A stretch of DNA of 64,000 nt from Glandiceps talaboti (GCF_964340395.1 NC_135558.1:1966501-2030500), one strand, 5' to 3'; shown: positions 24,501 to 36,376, counted from the stretch's first letter. Notes: generated by a model not told the origin, from the sequence alone. Numbers and translations: made by a program.

Positions 24501-25485
24501 ATTTTATACTGTATAGTTGAGTAGTAGATAGTGCATACTTAGTAAAAATAGTCAGACAGCAGTCTTTGCATAATATTTTACTATGCTTTAAAAGCAGATC
24601 GACGTCTGTCTGGGGTTCGTCTGGTCAGGGCTTATGTTACGTAACAAACAAAGAATCCAAAGCACTCGGTCACGTCCGCATAGATCATGTGATGTACATG
24701 TAGCTGTGATAATTGTCACCGCACTTTGTTCCAAAGCCGATTTGCATAGTCTACAAGTATATTCACATGTGAAAACGTATATTTTATGTGAGAGGGGAAA
24801 GAGTGATAGTGGAACTGACAGACTTACAGAGAGACAGGGACAGACAGACAGACAGACAGACAGACAGAGACACAGAGAGACAGAGACAGAGACAGACAGA
24901 TGGACAGACGAAAATAATGCATGTACACAATAAATAGGGGAATTATGTTAATGGGACTAACAACTTTCATAAAATCAGCTCATATCAAAAGGAAAGACAT
25001 TAAACCGTATGATTACATTCATCTAACCTAACGTTTACACTTTCGTATAAACCTTATTTTGTTATTTTTTGTTTAACTATTAAGTTACTCTAGTTTATAT
25101 ATTTACTAGTTTGTATTAGCACCAAAAACTTATTGCAGAAAATTCAAAGAAAAAATGTAGTTAAGGATGCAATATTCTATTCTATTCTATTCTATTCTAT
25201 TAAATTCTATTCTAAAATTATATTCTTAATTGCCTGACAAATAGCATAAACGTTATATAGAGATAGATAATTGAACCATGTTGTTTTTCACATGTCTCTA
25301 GGGAGATACAATACAATAGACAGGAACTACAAGACAACGTCTACCAACCAACTAACAAACAAACAAACAAACAAACGTCATCGTGGTGGTCGTGGGACAT
25401 CAAATTTGTCTGCGCCATTGCCATTTACACATGAAAATAGCTATCCTCATTTTGTCCTAATTGGCTATTATAAGTGCTATAAATA
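24501..25485. other. Non-genic sequence left of the transposon
   Basis: Holds a CAGA-rich tract at about 24838-24902, a (TATTC)n run at 25170-25216 and short AACA repeats near 25360. No gene recognised. Confidence 0.5.
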
Positions 25486-25520
25486 CTGTAAACGCACTTA
25501 TTAGGGCGCGTATTTTTTTT
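25486..25520 (+). repeat. Left terminal inverted repeat of the transposon
   Basis: Begins CTGTAAACGCACTTATTAGG. The first 13 bases match the inverted right end exactly; after that one gap and two mismatches occur before the T-run. Confidence 0.9.
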
Positions 25521-25896
25521 CGCGGTTTCACTCTCTTGAAACAATAGGCGGGATTTAAATAGGCGGATTCTCAAAAGAGAGTACAAAGAGTATGAATTGT
25601 AAAGCTCATTGTTGTATGCTGTGTGTGACACGCCGCGATCACCTTTGAATAAAAACTGCGTTAACACCTCTGTAACTGATCATTATTGTATGTATGAGAG
25701 TGTTACCTTGTAACAATTAAATGTTTTCACAGCCGCATGTTGAAAGAATATTTTTCTGTAAACAAACATAAACCGACATGATGCCGAAAAGGAATACCTA
25801 TTTCACAGCCGGAACATTAAAAGATATTCTTCTATAAATACAGTCTGTGTTTTAGTCATTTCTATCATTACTCCTGATTACTAGTGAAGTGTAAGC

Positions 25897-27318
25897 ATGT
25901 CTTCCTTCGGTATCAGACGTTACTTCGTACAGAAAAGTTATCAGCCGCCATCAGAACCGTTTCAGCCTGATCCAAACAACCAAGATGACGTAGATAGCTG
26001 TGGCATTTCCCCAGAGGCGATGGTTATCATCAACGACGAAGTGACTGCTACAACTAGAAAACGAAAGCGTGGTACCTACCAACACTACGATGATGAACAT
26101 AAAACGAAAATTGCCAGATACGCTATCCTAAATGGTAACGCTAATGCAGTACGACATTTCAACAAGCAACTCGAAAAACCTATCAATGAAAGTACGATCC
26201 GTGGAATGAAGAAATGGTACACAAAAAACATCGTCAATAACACTGAAAACACCACTCCAACCACCCGTGGCCGCCCTCTTTTACTTGGTAGAGAACTCGA
26301 TTCTAAAGTGCAGTCCTACATCAAGCAACTACGTCTAAAGGGTGGTGTAGTCAACACATCGATTGTCCTTGGTATTGCTAAAGGCCTGATTCTCAGTGAA
26401 AACCGAAGTCTGCTGTCTGAATTTGGTGGTCATATCACGCTGAATACAGAGTGGGCGCGATCGTTGCTACGTCGTATGGGGTACGTCAAACGTAAAGGCA
26501 CCAAAGCATGTAAGAAAATCGTTGGCGATGACTTCGATGAACTCAAAGCAGGATTTCTTACGAGAATTGAGACGGCAGTTACAGAATACAACATTCCACC
26601 ACCCCTCGTCGTCAACTGGGATCAAACGGGCGTTTCCATAATTCCTGCTGGTGAATGGACGATGGAGTTAGAGGGGTCACATCAAGTTCCGATCTCGGGT
26701 CTTGATGACAAACGCCAGATCACCGCTGTCTTCGCATGTTCATCCGATGGCCACTTCCTTCCACCACAACTGCTTTATCAAGGCAAAACAGATCGTTGTC
26801 ACCCGTCATACACATTTCCCGCTAGTTGGGACATCCACCACACCGAGAGTCATTGGTCAACGGAAGCATCAATGCTACGGTACGTTGAAAAGGTCATCGC
26901 CCCCTACGTAGAAGAGACACGAGCAAGCCTCGAGCTTCCCGCCGATCAACAAGCAGTGGCAATATTCGACGTATACAAAGCTCATCGTACGGACTCATTG
27001 CTTCAGAAACTTCGCGATCTGAACATTTCTCCCGTTTTTGTTCCTGCATCATGTACAGATAGACTCCAGCCTCTAGATTTGTCAGTAAACAAAGTGTTCA
27101 AGGACCTACTGAAGAGCGAGTTTCAGAAGTGGTATGCCGACAAAGTGTGCGCGTCTTTGACAGAGGAAAGTGGCGACCCAACTTTTGATATGAAACTCTC
27201 GTACCTGAAGCCAATCCATGCGAAGTGGTTAGTGTCAGCAGTTCAAGAACTGTCTCGTCATAATGACAAATTGTGTAGTGGATTTAGGGAGGCCGGTATA
27301 CTGTCCTGTTTCACGTAA
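25897..27318 (+). CDS. DDE_1 superfamily (pogo/Tigger-like) transposase
   Basis: 473 residues, intact from ATG to TAA (27316-27318 is the last codon; stop at 27319). After a polar N-terminus and a basic RKRKR cluster (54-58), a helix-turn-helix-like region follows (about 60-110). A second DNA-binding region of the CENP-B HTH type spans about 125-210 (LNTEWARSLLRRMGY). The catalytic core has Asp242 (NWDQTG), Asp358 (AIFDVYKAH) and Asp394 (LQPLDLSVNK). With 35 residues between the last two, this is a DD35D arrangement. The DVYKAH and QPLDLSVN motifs place it with the animal pogo-related group that also gave rise to domesticated genes. It cuts and rejoins transposon ends. All three catalytic residues are present, so activity is possible. 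A domesticated host gene is less likely because the terminal repeats and TA duplication are intact. Confidence 0.93.
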   Translation: MSSFGIRRYFVQKSYQPPSEPFQPDPNNQDDVDSCGISPEAMVIINDEVTATTRKRKRGTYQHYDDEHKTKIARYAILNGNANAVRHFNKQLEKPINESTIRGMKKWYTKNIVNNTENTTPTTRGRPLLLGRELDSKVQSYIKQLRLKGGVVNTSIVLGIAKGLILSENRSLLSEFGGHITLNTEWARSLLRRMGYVKRKGTKACKKIVGDDFDELKAGFLTRIETAVTEYNIPPPLVVNWDQTGVSIIPAGEWTMELEGSHQVPISGLDDKRQITAVFACSSDGHFLPPQLLYQGKTDRCHPSYTFPASWDIHHTESHWSTEASMLRYVEKVIAPYVEETRASLELPADQQAVAIFDVYKAHRTDSLLQKLRDLNISPVFVPASCTDRLQPLDLSVNKVFKDLLKSEFQKWYADKVCASLTEESGDPTFDMKLSYLKPIHAKWLVSAVQELSRHNDKLCSGFREAGILSCFT

Positions 27319-27741
27319 GCTGGCTGTTACTAGTACTAGTATTTGATAATAAACTCACACAGAACGTTATCAGTAGTGCAGTACGTTGTTTTATTTACCA
27401 TGTAACTTTTGATGAACTCTACACTTTGTTTTTGAATTTATTCCCGTGGCGTTTTGGCGAGATTTGATTTGATTTAACAAGAATTGAGATTATTTTCCTG
27501 AAAGAAATGAAGTTTTTTTTATTGATGGTTGATTAAAACGTTGTACAGTGCAAAGATAAACTCGTCATGTCCACTGAGTTGATTGTGTTCGTTGCGTATA
27601 TTTTCCCGTTTGCATGTGTGTACTACGTGTGGATGGGATGAGTGTAGAGGTGATGCAATGTGACCGGATGTTCTGACGTCTAGGTTTTATTTTTAACGGG
27701 GGTTTAATTTCGCGACTTCTTCTTGTCCGCGTAATCCGCTA

Positions 27742-27776
27742 AATTAAATACCCGCCCTTAATTAGTGCGTTTACAG
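27742..27776 (-). repeat. Right terminal inverted repeat of the transposon
   Basis: Reads CTGTAAACGCACTAATTAAG on the minus strand. It is followed by the TA at 27777-27778. Confidence 0.9.
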
Positions 27777-27778
27777 TA

Positions 27779-29156
27779 GTTTACAGGATGTTGTATTTCT
27801 TTTGAAACTTCACTGATTAATGAGATTATCAGAAAAGAGTATTGCGTGATATTCTCGTTAACCATGTTGTTTTGTCAAAGTTGTGTGTGTGGGTGGGGGG
27901 GGAGTCTTAGAGTTGTGTGGGGGGATTTTACGTGATGCGTATGAACGAGACAGTAAATTTTAACAAGTGTGTGTGTGGATGGAATTGGTGATGGATGAAA
28001 TGAAAATTGAGATTGGTCTAAAATTGTTTTCGGTGAAATTTAGTTTGTAGCAAACATAAAGTGTTTCACGATATGGTAGCCATGTCTGATGTTCATGTTA
28101 CTCAAGGTTCTAACATAGCACATCACATGATAACAAGAATTGTCATTGTTTCAAAATTCAAATACAAATGGGTTAAAAAAAGGTCAGTTGAATAACCAAA
28201 CTACTGTGGTGTGGTTATTCGTGTACATTTTCTGAAATCCAAAGTTACGTTCAAGTTTAATTCTCTCCTTATTTAGGATGTCCACTGTAGCAATTTGTAA
28301 TCCCAGCCTTAATTGGTAGCAACAACGCATGCGCATGTTTGCCATCGATGAATAACCAGATCGCCTATAGCATAAGGAGAGTTGACCAATCACAATTAAC
28401 CATCGGTCCCCAGACCTGTTTTGGACCAAGTCAAGGTTAGATTAGGTAACAATGAATGCAATTCTGCCGACTGGACAATACAGTGACCCGGCACAAGGTC
28501 AACTGACCGCAAATAGCTAAAGCAGTTTATTGATGTTGCAGATTACACACGAAGAGCACACAACGCCAGGTGACTTGTTTAGAACTTTGGGTGTACATGT
28601 GCTTCCCACGACGTCTCGGACGAATCATGATAGCTTTGTCAATAAAAAATTATATATCTACCCCCTGAAAATTCACAATTATTGTCATTTTTAGAAACAG
28701 ACATCGCCCTGTTTTCATGATCATGTATCAATTTGTTATATATCTTCCCACAACAATTGTGCATGTGATGCATGGAATCCTACTAATTCATTAGTTATAC
28801 AGCGTAGACGGCCACACAACAACGTCCCTGAGGTACACACGTACACGACAGAATACTTCTGACGCTTCAGTGGGCTCAAACGGAATTAAACTTGAACGTG
28901 ACAATTAAAATTAATTGAATCACATTGCCTGTATTTCAAGTTCAAAACCAAACGACTGCGCATGCTGTTCAATTGTTAATACACTTTTTGAGTTCGTGTT
29001 AGATCTTATTTTTTACAGAATGTTTTTGAGCAGACTTTCAAAATTAAAAATTTAAAAAGAATTTAAAAAATACCCATCAGAGTCATCGTAAGATTACATT
29101 TCACCATCATCCAGTGGATTTATACTGCAATATCGAAAATTATCAGGTCACGCTCT
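27779..29156. other. Non-genic sequence right of the transposon
   Basis: A G-rich tract is at 27890-27925. No gene or RNA recognised. Confidence 0.5.
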
Positions 29157-29445
29157 ACATTACGCACGATTGCCGAGAAATACGAAGTGAAAGTTATTGG
29201 CAGTTTTAGAGGAAGCCCATAGAAGCGGTCGTGCCTTGTCTCATGGGGCTAGCCTCATAAATATGGAATGGTTAAACACTGCATATTCATGAGTATGGAA
29301 CGCATGCACATTGAATATTCATGAGTTTTGTTGTGTTGCGTTTGTTGCCTAGGACATTTACATAATTTCTACACGTGATTTGATTCGGCACATGGATGGC
29401 CAATAATTTTCACTTTGTACTTCTCGGCGCAATCGCGCGTTATGT
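29157..29445. mobile_element. Foldback / MITE-like element
   Basis: Arm 29157-29201 (ends GTGAAAGTTATTGGC) is inversely repeated at 29399-29445 with about 40 of 45 positions matching plus a 2-nt gap. The arms enclose ~197 bp without coding capacity. The interior has two copies of a TATTCATGAGT word. Target duplication is not evident, so the superfamily is unknown. Confidence 0.65.
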
Positions 29446-29874
29446 AAGTGATGTTAAATCATAAAATGACTCTCTACAAACCGAAGTTTACAAAAATGCC
29501 TTTATTTCCTAGACTGGCATTCCCCTTTAAAACACCGCAAATGTCTGTGAAGTTAGATATTAATCGGAAAACATGTGACAAATTTCAAGTTCTCTGCTAT
29601 ACAGGATACAGGCAAGTATTGGGGTAAATGATGTAAATATATATATATGTACTTAAAGATAAATAATAAAACTTAGTGCCGATCAGTAGAAACCAGCATA
29701 AATAGATACTTTCAAACTACCGTCTTTTCCACAAGTAAAACTAGGAATTATAAAACATGATAGAAACACAGATTATTTTATCAATACAAGCAATCGTTAA
29801 AATAGATGAAACATGATGAAACATGATGTGTTCCACTGTTCATAGTGGCCAGACTAAGAATGATGTATGTTTAC

Positions 29875-30153
29875 AATACAATACAATACAATACGATACG
29901 ATACGATACGATACGATACGATACGATACGATACGATACGATACGATACGATACGATACGATACGATACGATACGATACGATACGATACGATACGATACG
30001 ATACGATACAATACAATACAATACAATACAATACAACACAACACAACACAACACAACACAACACAACACAACACAACACAACACAACACAACACAACACA
30101 ACACAACACAATACAATACAACACAATACAATACAATACAATACAATACAACA
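29875..30153 (+). repeat. (ATACR)n and (ACACA)n pentanucleotide array
   Basis: ATACA units, then about 25 ATACG units, ATACA again, a block of ACACA units, and ATACA to the end. ATACG is the reverse complement of the TATCG unit at 11361. Open frames on both strands are artefacts. Confidence 0.97.
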
Positions 30154-30733
30154 CGCCTTAGAATAGGATGGGTTTTCTATTAGGATCCTTATGTTCTACT
30201 CCATGTATGCTACTATTTGTGTATAATCAACATCTGGTACAAATGATAATTTTATCACTAATAGCTTTGGAAAATTTTCTAATTCATTATTATCTTTGTA
30301 TTCAATACTGTAGTTTAGTGTTATATTTATATATAATTATATATTGTTTTGTTGTTTTTGTGTGCTGTTTTTGACTTTAGATAATTTTTTTTTACATTCT
30401 TTCATGTCAAATAAAATATACTACACTATACGAGTAGATAACACGGAAGCCCGAGTCTTTTCGTGCTTCACAATCGATCGCCTAGGGTAATCGTTTGAAA
30501 GACTGTGTTCTATAACAATAACCAGGTTTTTAATGAAAGGACGGATATAAAGGCGAGTGGATAGATACACAACAATGGGTATGTATGGACTGCGTCAGTC
30601 ATTACGTAATACATGGAAATTGTCTGTGAAAACACAATGGGGGCGCAACTCGGTGTGAATGAGCGAGACGAATGATTATTGTAAAGGTAATTCTTTTCAA
30701 ATTTTATGTTTTTCACTGTAACACCTTTAAATG

Positions 30734-30735
<2 letters not shown>

Positions 30736-30764
<29 letters not shown>

Positions 30765-30902
30765 TGTATGTATGTATGTATGTATGTATGTATGTATGTA
30801 TGTATGTATGTATGTATGTATGTATGTATGTATGTATGTATGTATGTATGTATGTATATGTGTATGTATGTATGTATGTATGTATACATGCATGTATGTA
30901 TG

Positions 30903-30936
<34 letters not shown>

Positions 30937-31322
30937 TGTATGTATGTATGTATGTATGTATGTATGTATGTATGTATGTATGTATGTATGTATGTATGTA
31001 TGTATGTATGTATGTATGTATGTATGTATGTATGTATGTATGTATGTATGTATGCATGCATGCATGCATGCATGCATGCATGCATGCATGCATGTATGTA
31101 TGTATGTATGTATGTATGTATGTATGTATGTATGTATGTATGTATGTGTATGTATGTATGTATGTGTATGTATGTATGTGTGTATGTGTCTGTGTGTATG
31201 TATGTATGTATGTATGTATGTATGTATGTATGTATGTATGTATGTATGTATGTGTGTATGTATGTATGTATGTATGTATGTATGTATGTATGTATGTATG
31301 TATGTGTGTGTGTGTGTGTGTG
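30736..31322 (+). repeat. (TATG)n microsatellite, 587 bp, largest in the window
   Basis: Nearly continuous TATG units with a nested block of pure TGCA units at about 31051-31093, a few TGTG variants near 31145-31195, and a terminal (GT)n. The >200-codon open frames are low-complexity artefacts. Confidence 0.98.
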
Positions 31323-32750
31323 TACTGTGTACACATGCTGGTGACACTTTCAATTAATAATTGTATTTTTTATATATCTGGGTGTCTTTTAAATTAAACC
31401 TAAATTCAGGAGGATACTATGAACCATACGATTTGCTAGCCGTCCACAACGTTAGCGATAAACAATAAAATTAGTTTTGCCCCAGATACATGCTTTCCGT
31501 GCCGCCATCTTACCATTAGTGAGTAGCCCTTTTTCTCTGATCCGGCCATCCGGTTCATTATTTGTTTGAAATGGCCAGATTGAAGTGAAATAGGGAGACA
31601 TAGAAATAAAGAAGGCCACTCTAATCAGTGTGAATGTTTGCAAGGAATAAATGTTAGGAATCATGGATTGGCTGGGAAATACGATGGGGAGAGGTAAGTC
31701 CCTAAAGGACAACGTAGAAGTTTCGTGTGTGGGAAAAGGCGAGATGAGATAGATCCAGGCACGTTGAATGACTAAATACTAAAATGGAAATACAAGGATG
31801 AAAATCAAACTGGATACAAACAGTGTCAAAGTCTAATTTTACCAATTTAGCGAGTTATGTACTTGACATCTAGATGATATTAGACTATAGAACTTTGCAA
31901 AATGTTGTCGTTTTTCATCTTAAGAATATTTGCATGACTTAGTTAGGGACTGATAAGTTTCTTTGACCGGGGGGGGGGGGGTAGGTTAGTGGATGTATGT
32001 CACCCTATATTTGGAAGTAGTGGAGGTCCTCCTGTGTTAAAATTGTTCAAAATGAGGTCTTTGTGTTTTGGATTGTGATGACCATGTAGGAACTATGGTT
32101 TTTTTTTTACGTGGTCCTACTTCTTACCTTCGTCCTTAATTACCACGTCGTGGTTATTTAGAGTGATGGTGAGACACTTATCTAGTGCTGAACGACCATG
32201 TATAAATGTATTACCTAGCACAATAGTAACTAGACACATCACGTAAACTTTTGATAAATTGAGCTGCACGAAGCTGTGAAATTATTGTTTTTGGATTTTG
32301 GATTCCCTAAAAGAGCCTTAAAATAACCCAAAGCCTCAAGAGCTTCTCGGAGGAGACCCAGGACTCAGGAACCCAAGACGAAAAGGGGCATGTTCCCTGC
32401 CTCGCCCCCCCCCCCCACTAATTACATCAGCCATCATATTCGCCGACCTTTGACCTTCATGATACTATTAAACTTTTGTTGAATATTCCAACACAGTGAC
32501 TATGTAATCTTAAAATACAAATCAACTGTTGATACATAATGGTGCTGCGTTGTCATGTTATCTATAACAAGAGTCACATGGTGTACTTTTTGAGTCCCTT
32601 ACTACTGTTCATGTGATATGTAAAGTTTTTTAACCAACAAAAAAACCACACGAGATTGATGAGAAACCTAGTGTCCTGTAAGTTTATGTATTTGTACTTT
32701 GAATGTAACTTTAAATTGTTAAAAGTAATTAACACGTGGTAAGCATTGTA
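31323..32750. other. Non-genic sequence with a poly-G dispersed repeat
   Basis: The segment 31945-31995, with a 13-G run, resembles 46820-46872. A poly-C run is at about 32404-32416. No gene recognised. Confidence 0.5.
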
Positions 32751-32774
32751 TCATCCTCATCATCATCATCATCC

Positions 32775-32829
<55 letters not shown>

Positions 32830-32858
32830 CATCCTCATCCTCATCCTCATCCTCATCC

Positions 32859-32912
<54 letters not shown>
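32751..32912 (+). repeat. (ATC)n with nested (ATCCTC)n block
   Basis: TCA units enclose a block of six or so TCATCC hexamers at about 32826-32860. All frames are open; polyserine, polyhistidine and polyaspartate translations are artefacts. Confidence 0.97.
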
Positions 32913-33426
32913 CCGAATGCCAACAATTTAGTCATCGTACATATGTGATATTTCTGATATTTCTGATCAATGACATCTATGTAGAGAGGAGATTAAGAGC
33001 ATTTCATAAATCATTTGAAATCTTCATTTTCAAGTTTCATTTTTAATCTGTGATGACATGAATGCTAACACATAATATTACGTAAGTGTATTTGATATTA
33101 AACTCAATAATGAAAATAACTACGACGGTGACGACGACGATGACGGCGAAGACGACGACGACGACGATCACGGCTTACCACTTCTAAATACTACATTGTA
33201 TTTGATGTAGTGTGACAGTATATATACTTCATTTTACGTTTTAGACCAAAACTTATTAAAAGGAGCCTTCATATTACAAGGGGTGGAGGTTGTTGTGTGA
33301 CAGATGACCCTCCCCTGTCAAAATATTATTAAAAAACACGATTTAAATATTGTCAGACACGGAAGATGACATTTAAATCCCAGTATCAATGGTTTAAAGA
33401 ACTTGTCTAATCCCACCGCTGCCACC
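32913..33426. other. Non-genic sequence with GAC-rich tract
   Basis: A GACGACGAC-type tract lies at 33121-33172. Nothing else was seen. Confidence 0.5.
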
Positions 33427-33567
33427 ATGTTTAAAGCTTCACAAGTATTGGCTATTTCCCACTACCACACTCCCGATATTGTCAGGACCGAGGTGAACAT
33501 CTCCACAACAATATCACTAACATCTTACCCAGCTGTTCCCGTTTTACTCCTGTTGGACCCACTGTGA
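33427..33567 (+). CDS. Small open frame with ideal Kozak context, unproven
   Basis: GCCACCATG places an ideal animal start context before a 46-codon frame (MFKASQVLAISHYH..., ending PVLLLLDPL) that stops at 33565-33567. The C-terminal end is hydrophobic. No family was recognised, and there is no splice or promoter evidence. A chance frame is the default explanation. Confidence 0.15.
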   Translation: MFKASQVLAISHYHTPDIVRTEVNISTTISLTSYPAVPVLLLLDPL

Positions 33568-34615
33568 CTTAATTCTCTCCACATCACACTTGACAATTAA
33601 TTCACAACATGGTTGTCAGCAGCGAATCGATTGACACGGTCTGATATTATAATACCTAACCCTAGTCCTAACTGATGTAGCAGGAGTGGGGTGCCAAATT
33701 TCCAAAAAAATGCAAAATTAGACAATAGAATGTGTCAAAGTAAAATGTGACCGTCCCTTATCCATTTTCTGAAAATGGCCTCTCTCGAGAACTGATTTGT
33801 AAAAGGTGATCCCCATCCTATTTCCCCTTGTAATTACTGAAGGCTTCCCAGGGCCGTAGCCCGGAGACCCTTACTGACATGCACAGTGGGAGAGCATTCC
33901 CACAAACAAGAGCACACATCTCTGCTGAAGCAACGAAACATTTGGGCAGTGCGTCTCGGACGGTGCCGTAAAAGAGGCTGTGGTTTATGACGATGAGTGA
34001 CAGGCATGTCGTAATAAACCGAAAAGGGTAGTGCAAGTGCCCCTGTATTTATATTTGTATTTCTTTATATCTTTGCCTCCTCATGACGACGATCTATGGG
34101 GAAATTCTATTGGCTGTACCAACTTTTGAAGTACTTCCATGACCAAACAAGACAATCGTCACAAATTCTATCATTATTCATTTCTATCTAAAGATCTAAA
34201 GATAATGTAACTTGCTCTCACCTCCATTTCTTTCAAGTTGATATTTCGATACTGGGCTTCTTTTTCTTATGATTTTTTTCCCAATCTTTCTGAACAGATG
34301 TACTTCACACAAAATTCCATCAAACTCTGTCTGGTAGTTAAGCTGAAATCGAATTAATACAAACGATAGTGAAAAAAATGACAAAGGAAGTCATTTAGAG
34401 GAGCTCCAATGCGATGTATGAGTCTAAGACTTCCCATGAGCCTCTGCGTGACTCGGAAGAATAGCCGTCACTAGAATCTACGCTTCCGTCTAATTTTCAA
34501 ACAATTTACGACTTCTGGGTCTCTTCTATACGACTCCTGCATCGTTTATTTTCTTATCAAAGAGAAGTGTAAATCGCAGAAACTCTTTTCTATTGATATA
34601 ACCACACTTGGATAG

Positions 34616-34642
34616 GAGGGGTGGGGGTGGGGGTGGGGGTGG
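34616..34642 (+). other. G-quadruplex motif
   Basis: Four runs of 4-5 G (34618-34621, 34623-34627, 34629-34633, 34635-34639) are separated by single T loops, the arrangement known to give very stable parallel quadruplexes. Confidence 0.85.
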
Positions 34643-35148
34643 AGCATGGTGTTTTCACATAGGTTCGCATTTGTTCTTAATTAAAAAGTGTACATACATG
34701 CATAGCCTGAAAGATGCAGTCGTTATTTCCCGCTTATAAAATATAATAGACTGTAGGTAGCAAATGGTTACGTAAAGTGGACCAATGGCTGGACCTTTCA
34801 ATCCAATATATGCAGAGTAACATAGCCATTTGACAGAGATCACGCCAATGTCTATGATGGAAAGTGTTTTTTTTCTGACAATCTGACAAAATATGTTTCA
34901 AATCATGCCTCTTATGCCGAACCTGGTAATGTGTTAATTATCACAAATATACCGTGTCAACATAATTATTCGGGTTACAAAATAAAATGGGTATCTCCTC
35001 GTAAATAAGTGTAATGTGGAGTAATTCACACTGGTTATAAACGTCGATGTGATCTCACGTAAACTATCAGTAATGTGTTTGCCACTTTGAGTATCGATTT
35101 CTTTAATGTCCACTTTGTCTTTTTAAAGTTTAATACCTGATGTTAATT

Positions 35149-35210
35149 AATTGGCTGTTCCTCGTCTAGGCTATTAACTAATTGGCTGTTCCTCGTCTAG
35201 GCTATTGTCG
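35149..35210 (+). repeat. 31-bp tandem duplication
   Basis: AATTGGCTGTTCCTCGTCTA-type unit starts at 35149 and 35180; the two copies are almost identical. Confidence 0.9.
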
Positions 35211-35255
35211 TTTTCAATTAACGTCTGCTGTTTTTATCACAATCGATTATGTTCA

Positions 35256-35277
35256 TGAGTCGTGACGTCATGACTCA
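35256..35277. promoter_or_regulatory. Contiguous bZIP sites: AP-1-like, CRE, AP-1
   Basis: TGAGTCG (35256-35262), TGACGTCA (35263-35270) and TGACTCA (35271-35277) abut without spacers. They form a 22-bp palindrome with one mismatched pair. Confidence 0.45.
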
Positions 35278-36300
35278 CGATTGATGAAATCTTGTGATTC
35301 AACCAAGTGATTTACTGGGGTACATTTGAGTCTGTGTTCATACAACCATGAAAGGTTACATTTAGACCGACTGATATTAAAAAACTACCTCGACCATAAA
35401 CGCGTTTCCTGATTCAGTGTTGAAACTGTCGTCAATTAATCGAAGGATCAGTTTTCCATATACTCAATAACTATCCAAAAATTCGATCTTAAAGACAATA
35501 TTGCAATACCCCCTTGTCATTCAACCACTGAAGTTAATATAGCAATACGACTTTGTATTTGAGGGTAGTTTATGCATCAACACTGCACTACCCCCATCCC
35601 CCACCCCTTCCGATTCATGAGAGCGACCCTCATCGGGTGGAATATATGTATTTGGTTCCCCCATTGTCATAGTAACGACTGTGTGACTATGGAGGACGAT
35701 ATGGACGTCATCATTTACAATAAATTACATATTTTTGTCACCCTTCACAAGTAGATTATTTACACCATTGCATCGACATTGTGTAATATTGCACTGATTG
35801 TACAATATTCAAATATTCCATTATTCGAAAACTCTCTGCAAGACACGTTCTCTAAAATGTGCGCATTTCTATTGAAAACTAATCACAATTGTATAAAGCA
35901 CAGAATAAATTTAAAGATAAATTAATTTACATGTACAATGTAGCATGCAAATGCACTCAACTGCACTTATTCTTAAAGAAATGACTTGGAAACAGATGAC
36001 TCAGTGGGCCACTGTGGTCGGTGAAATTGTGTAGGTACTAGGTTTTAGAGCCACGCAGAGTCGATTTCTGGCCTCGTGGACAAATACAATTATTTGACAA
36101 GTTTGAGGTACACAATTTTAGAAGTCACGAGGTTTCAATTTTACTCACCGAAATCGTGGAGGAGCCATAATAGATTACAGTCTTTTCAAACTCCGTAAGG
36201 GGAAAGTGAGCGTACGACGGTACGCTACCAACATGCGCTCAGAGGGAAATGACAACATTTACATAAACAGGTGTTCCACAAGTGTCACGTAGTAAAATGG

Positions 36301-36376
36301 ATTGGCCAATCACTTTGCCTCTTTCTTACAATGACTTGCTAATTTGTGAACACGTTCTCAAACCCTATTGGCCAAT
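36301..36376. promoter_or_regulatory. Two ATTGGCCAAT palindromes
   Basis: Identical 10-bp palindromes, each an overlapping pair of CCAAT boxes, at 36301-36310 and 36367-36376. A TATA-like GTATATATT lies near 36560, but no exon follows convincingly. Confidence 0.35.

Larger units (their letters stand above)
25486..27776 (+). mobile_element. Pogo/Tigger-like (Tc1/mariner superfamily) DNA transposon, apparently complete
   Basis: 2291 bp bounded by TA dinucleotides (25484-25485 and 27777-27778), as expected for Tc1/mariner target duplication. The terminal inverted repeats start CTGTAAACGCACT and match over roughly 35 bp with a few mismatches and gaps. Subterminal GGCGGGATTTAA / GGCGGATT words near 25548-25570 recur near the right end in inverted form. 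A single uninterrupted transposase frame lies inside, with AATAAA at 27348-27353. Base composition of the coding part is more GC-rich than the flanks. The intact frame and visible TA duplication point to a fairly recent insertion. Confidence 0.93.

Noticed and set aside
28183-28225. Short inverted repeat GAATAACCA...TGGTTATTC
   Set aside because: Nine-base arms only; not enough to call an element in AT-rich DNA.
30510-31397. Open frames of more than 200 codons on both strands
   Set aside because: They translate a TATG microsatellite that lacks stops; the peptides are low-complexity MYVC/HTYI repeats.
32719-32948. Poly-Asp, poly-Ser and poly-His open frames
   Set aside because: Frame products of an ATC microsatellite.
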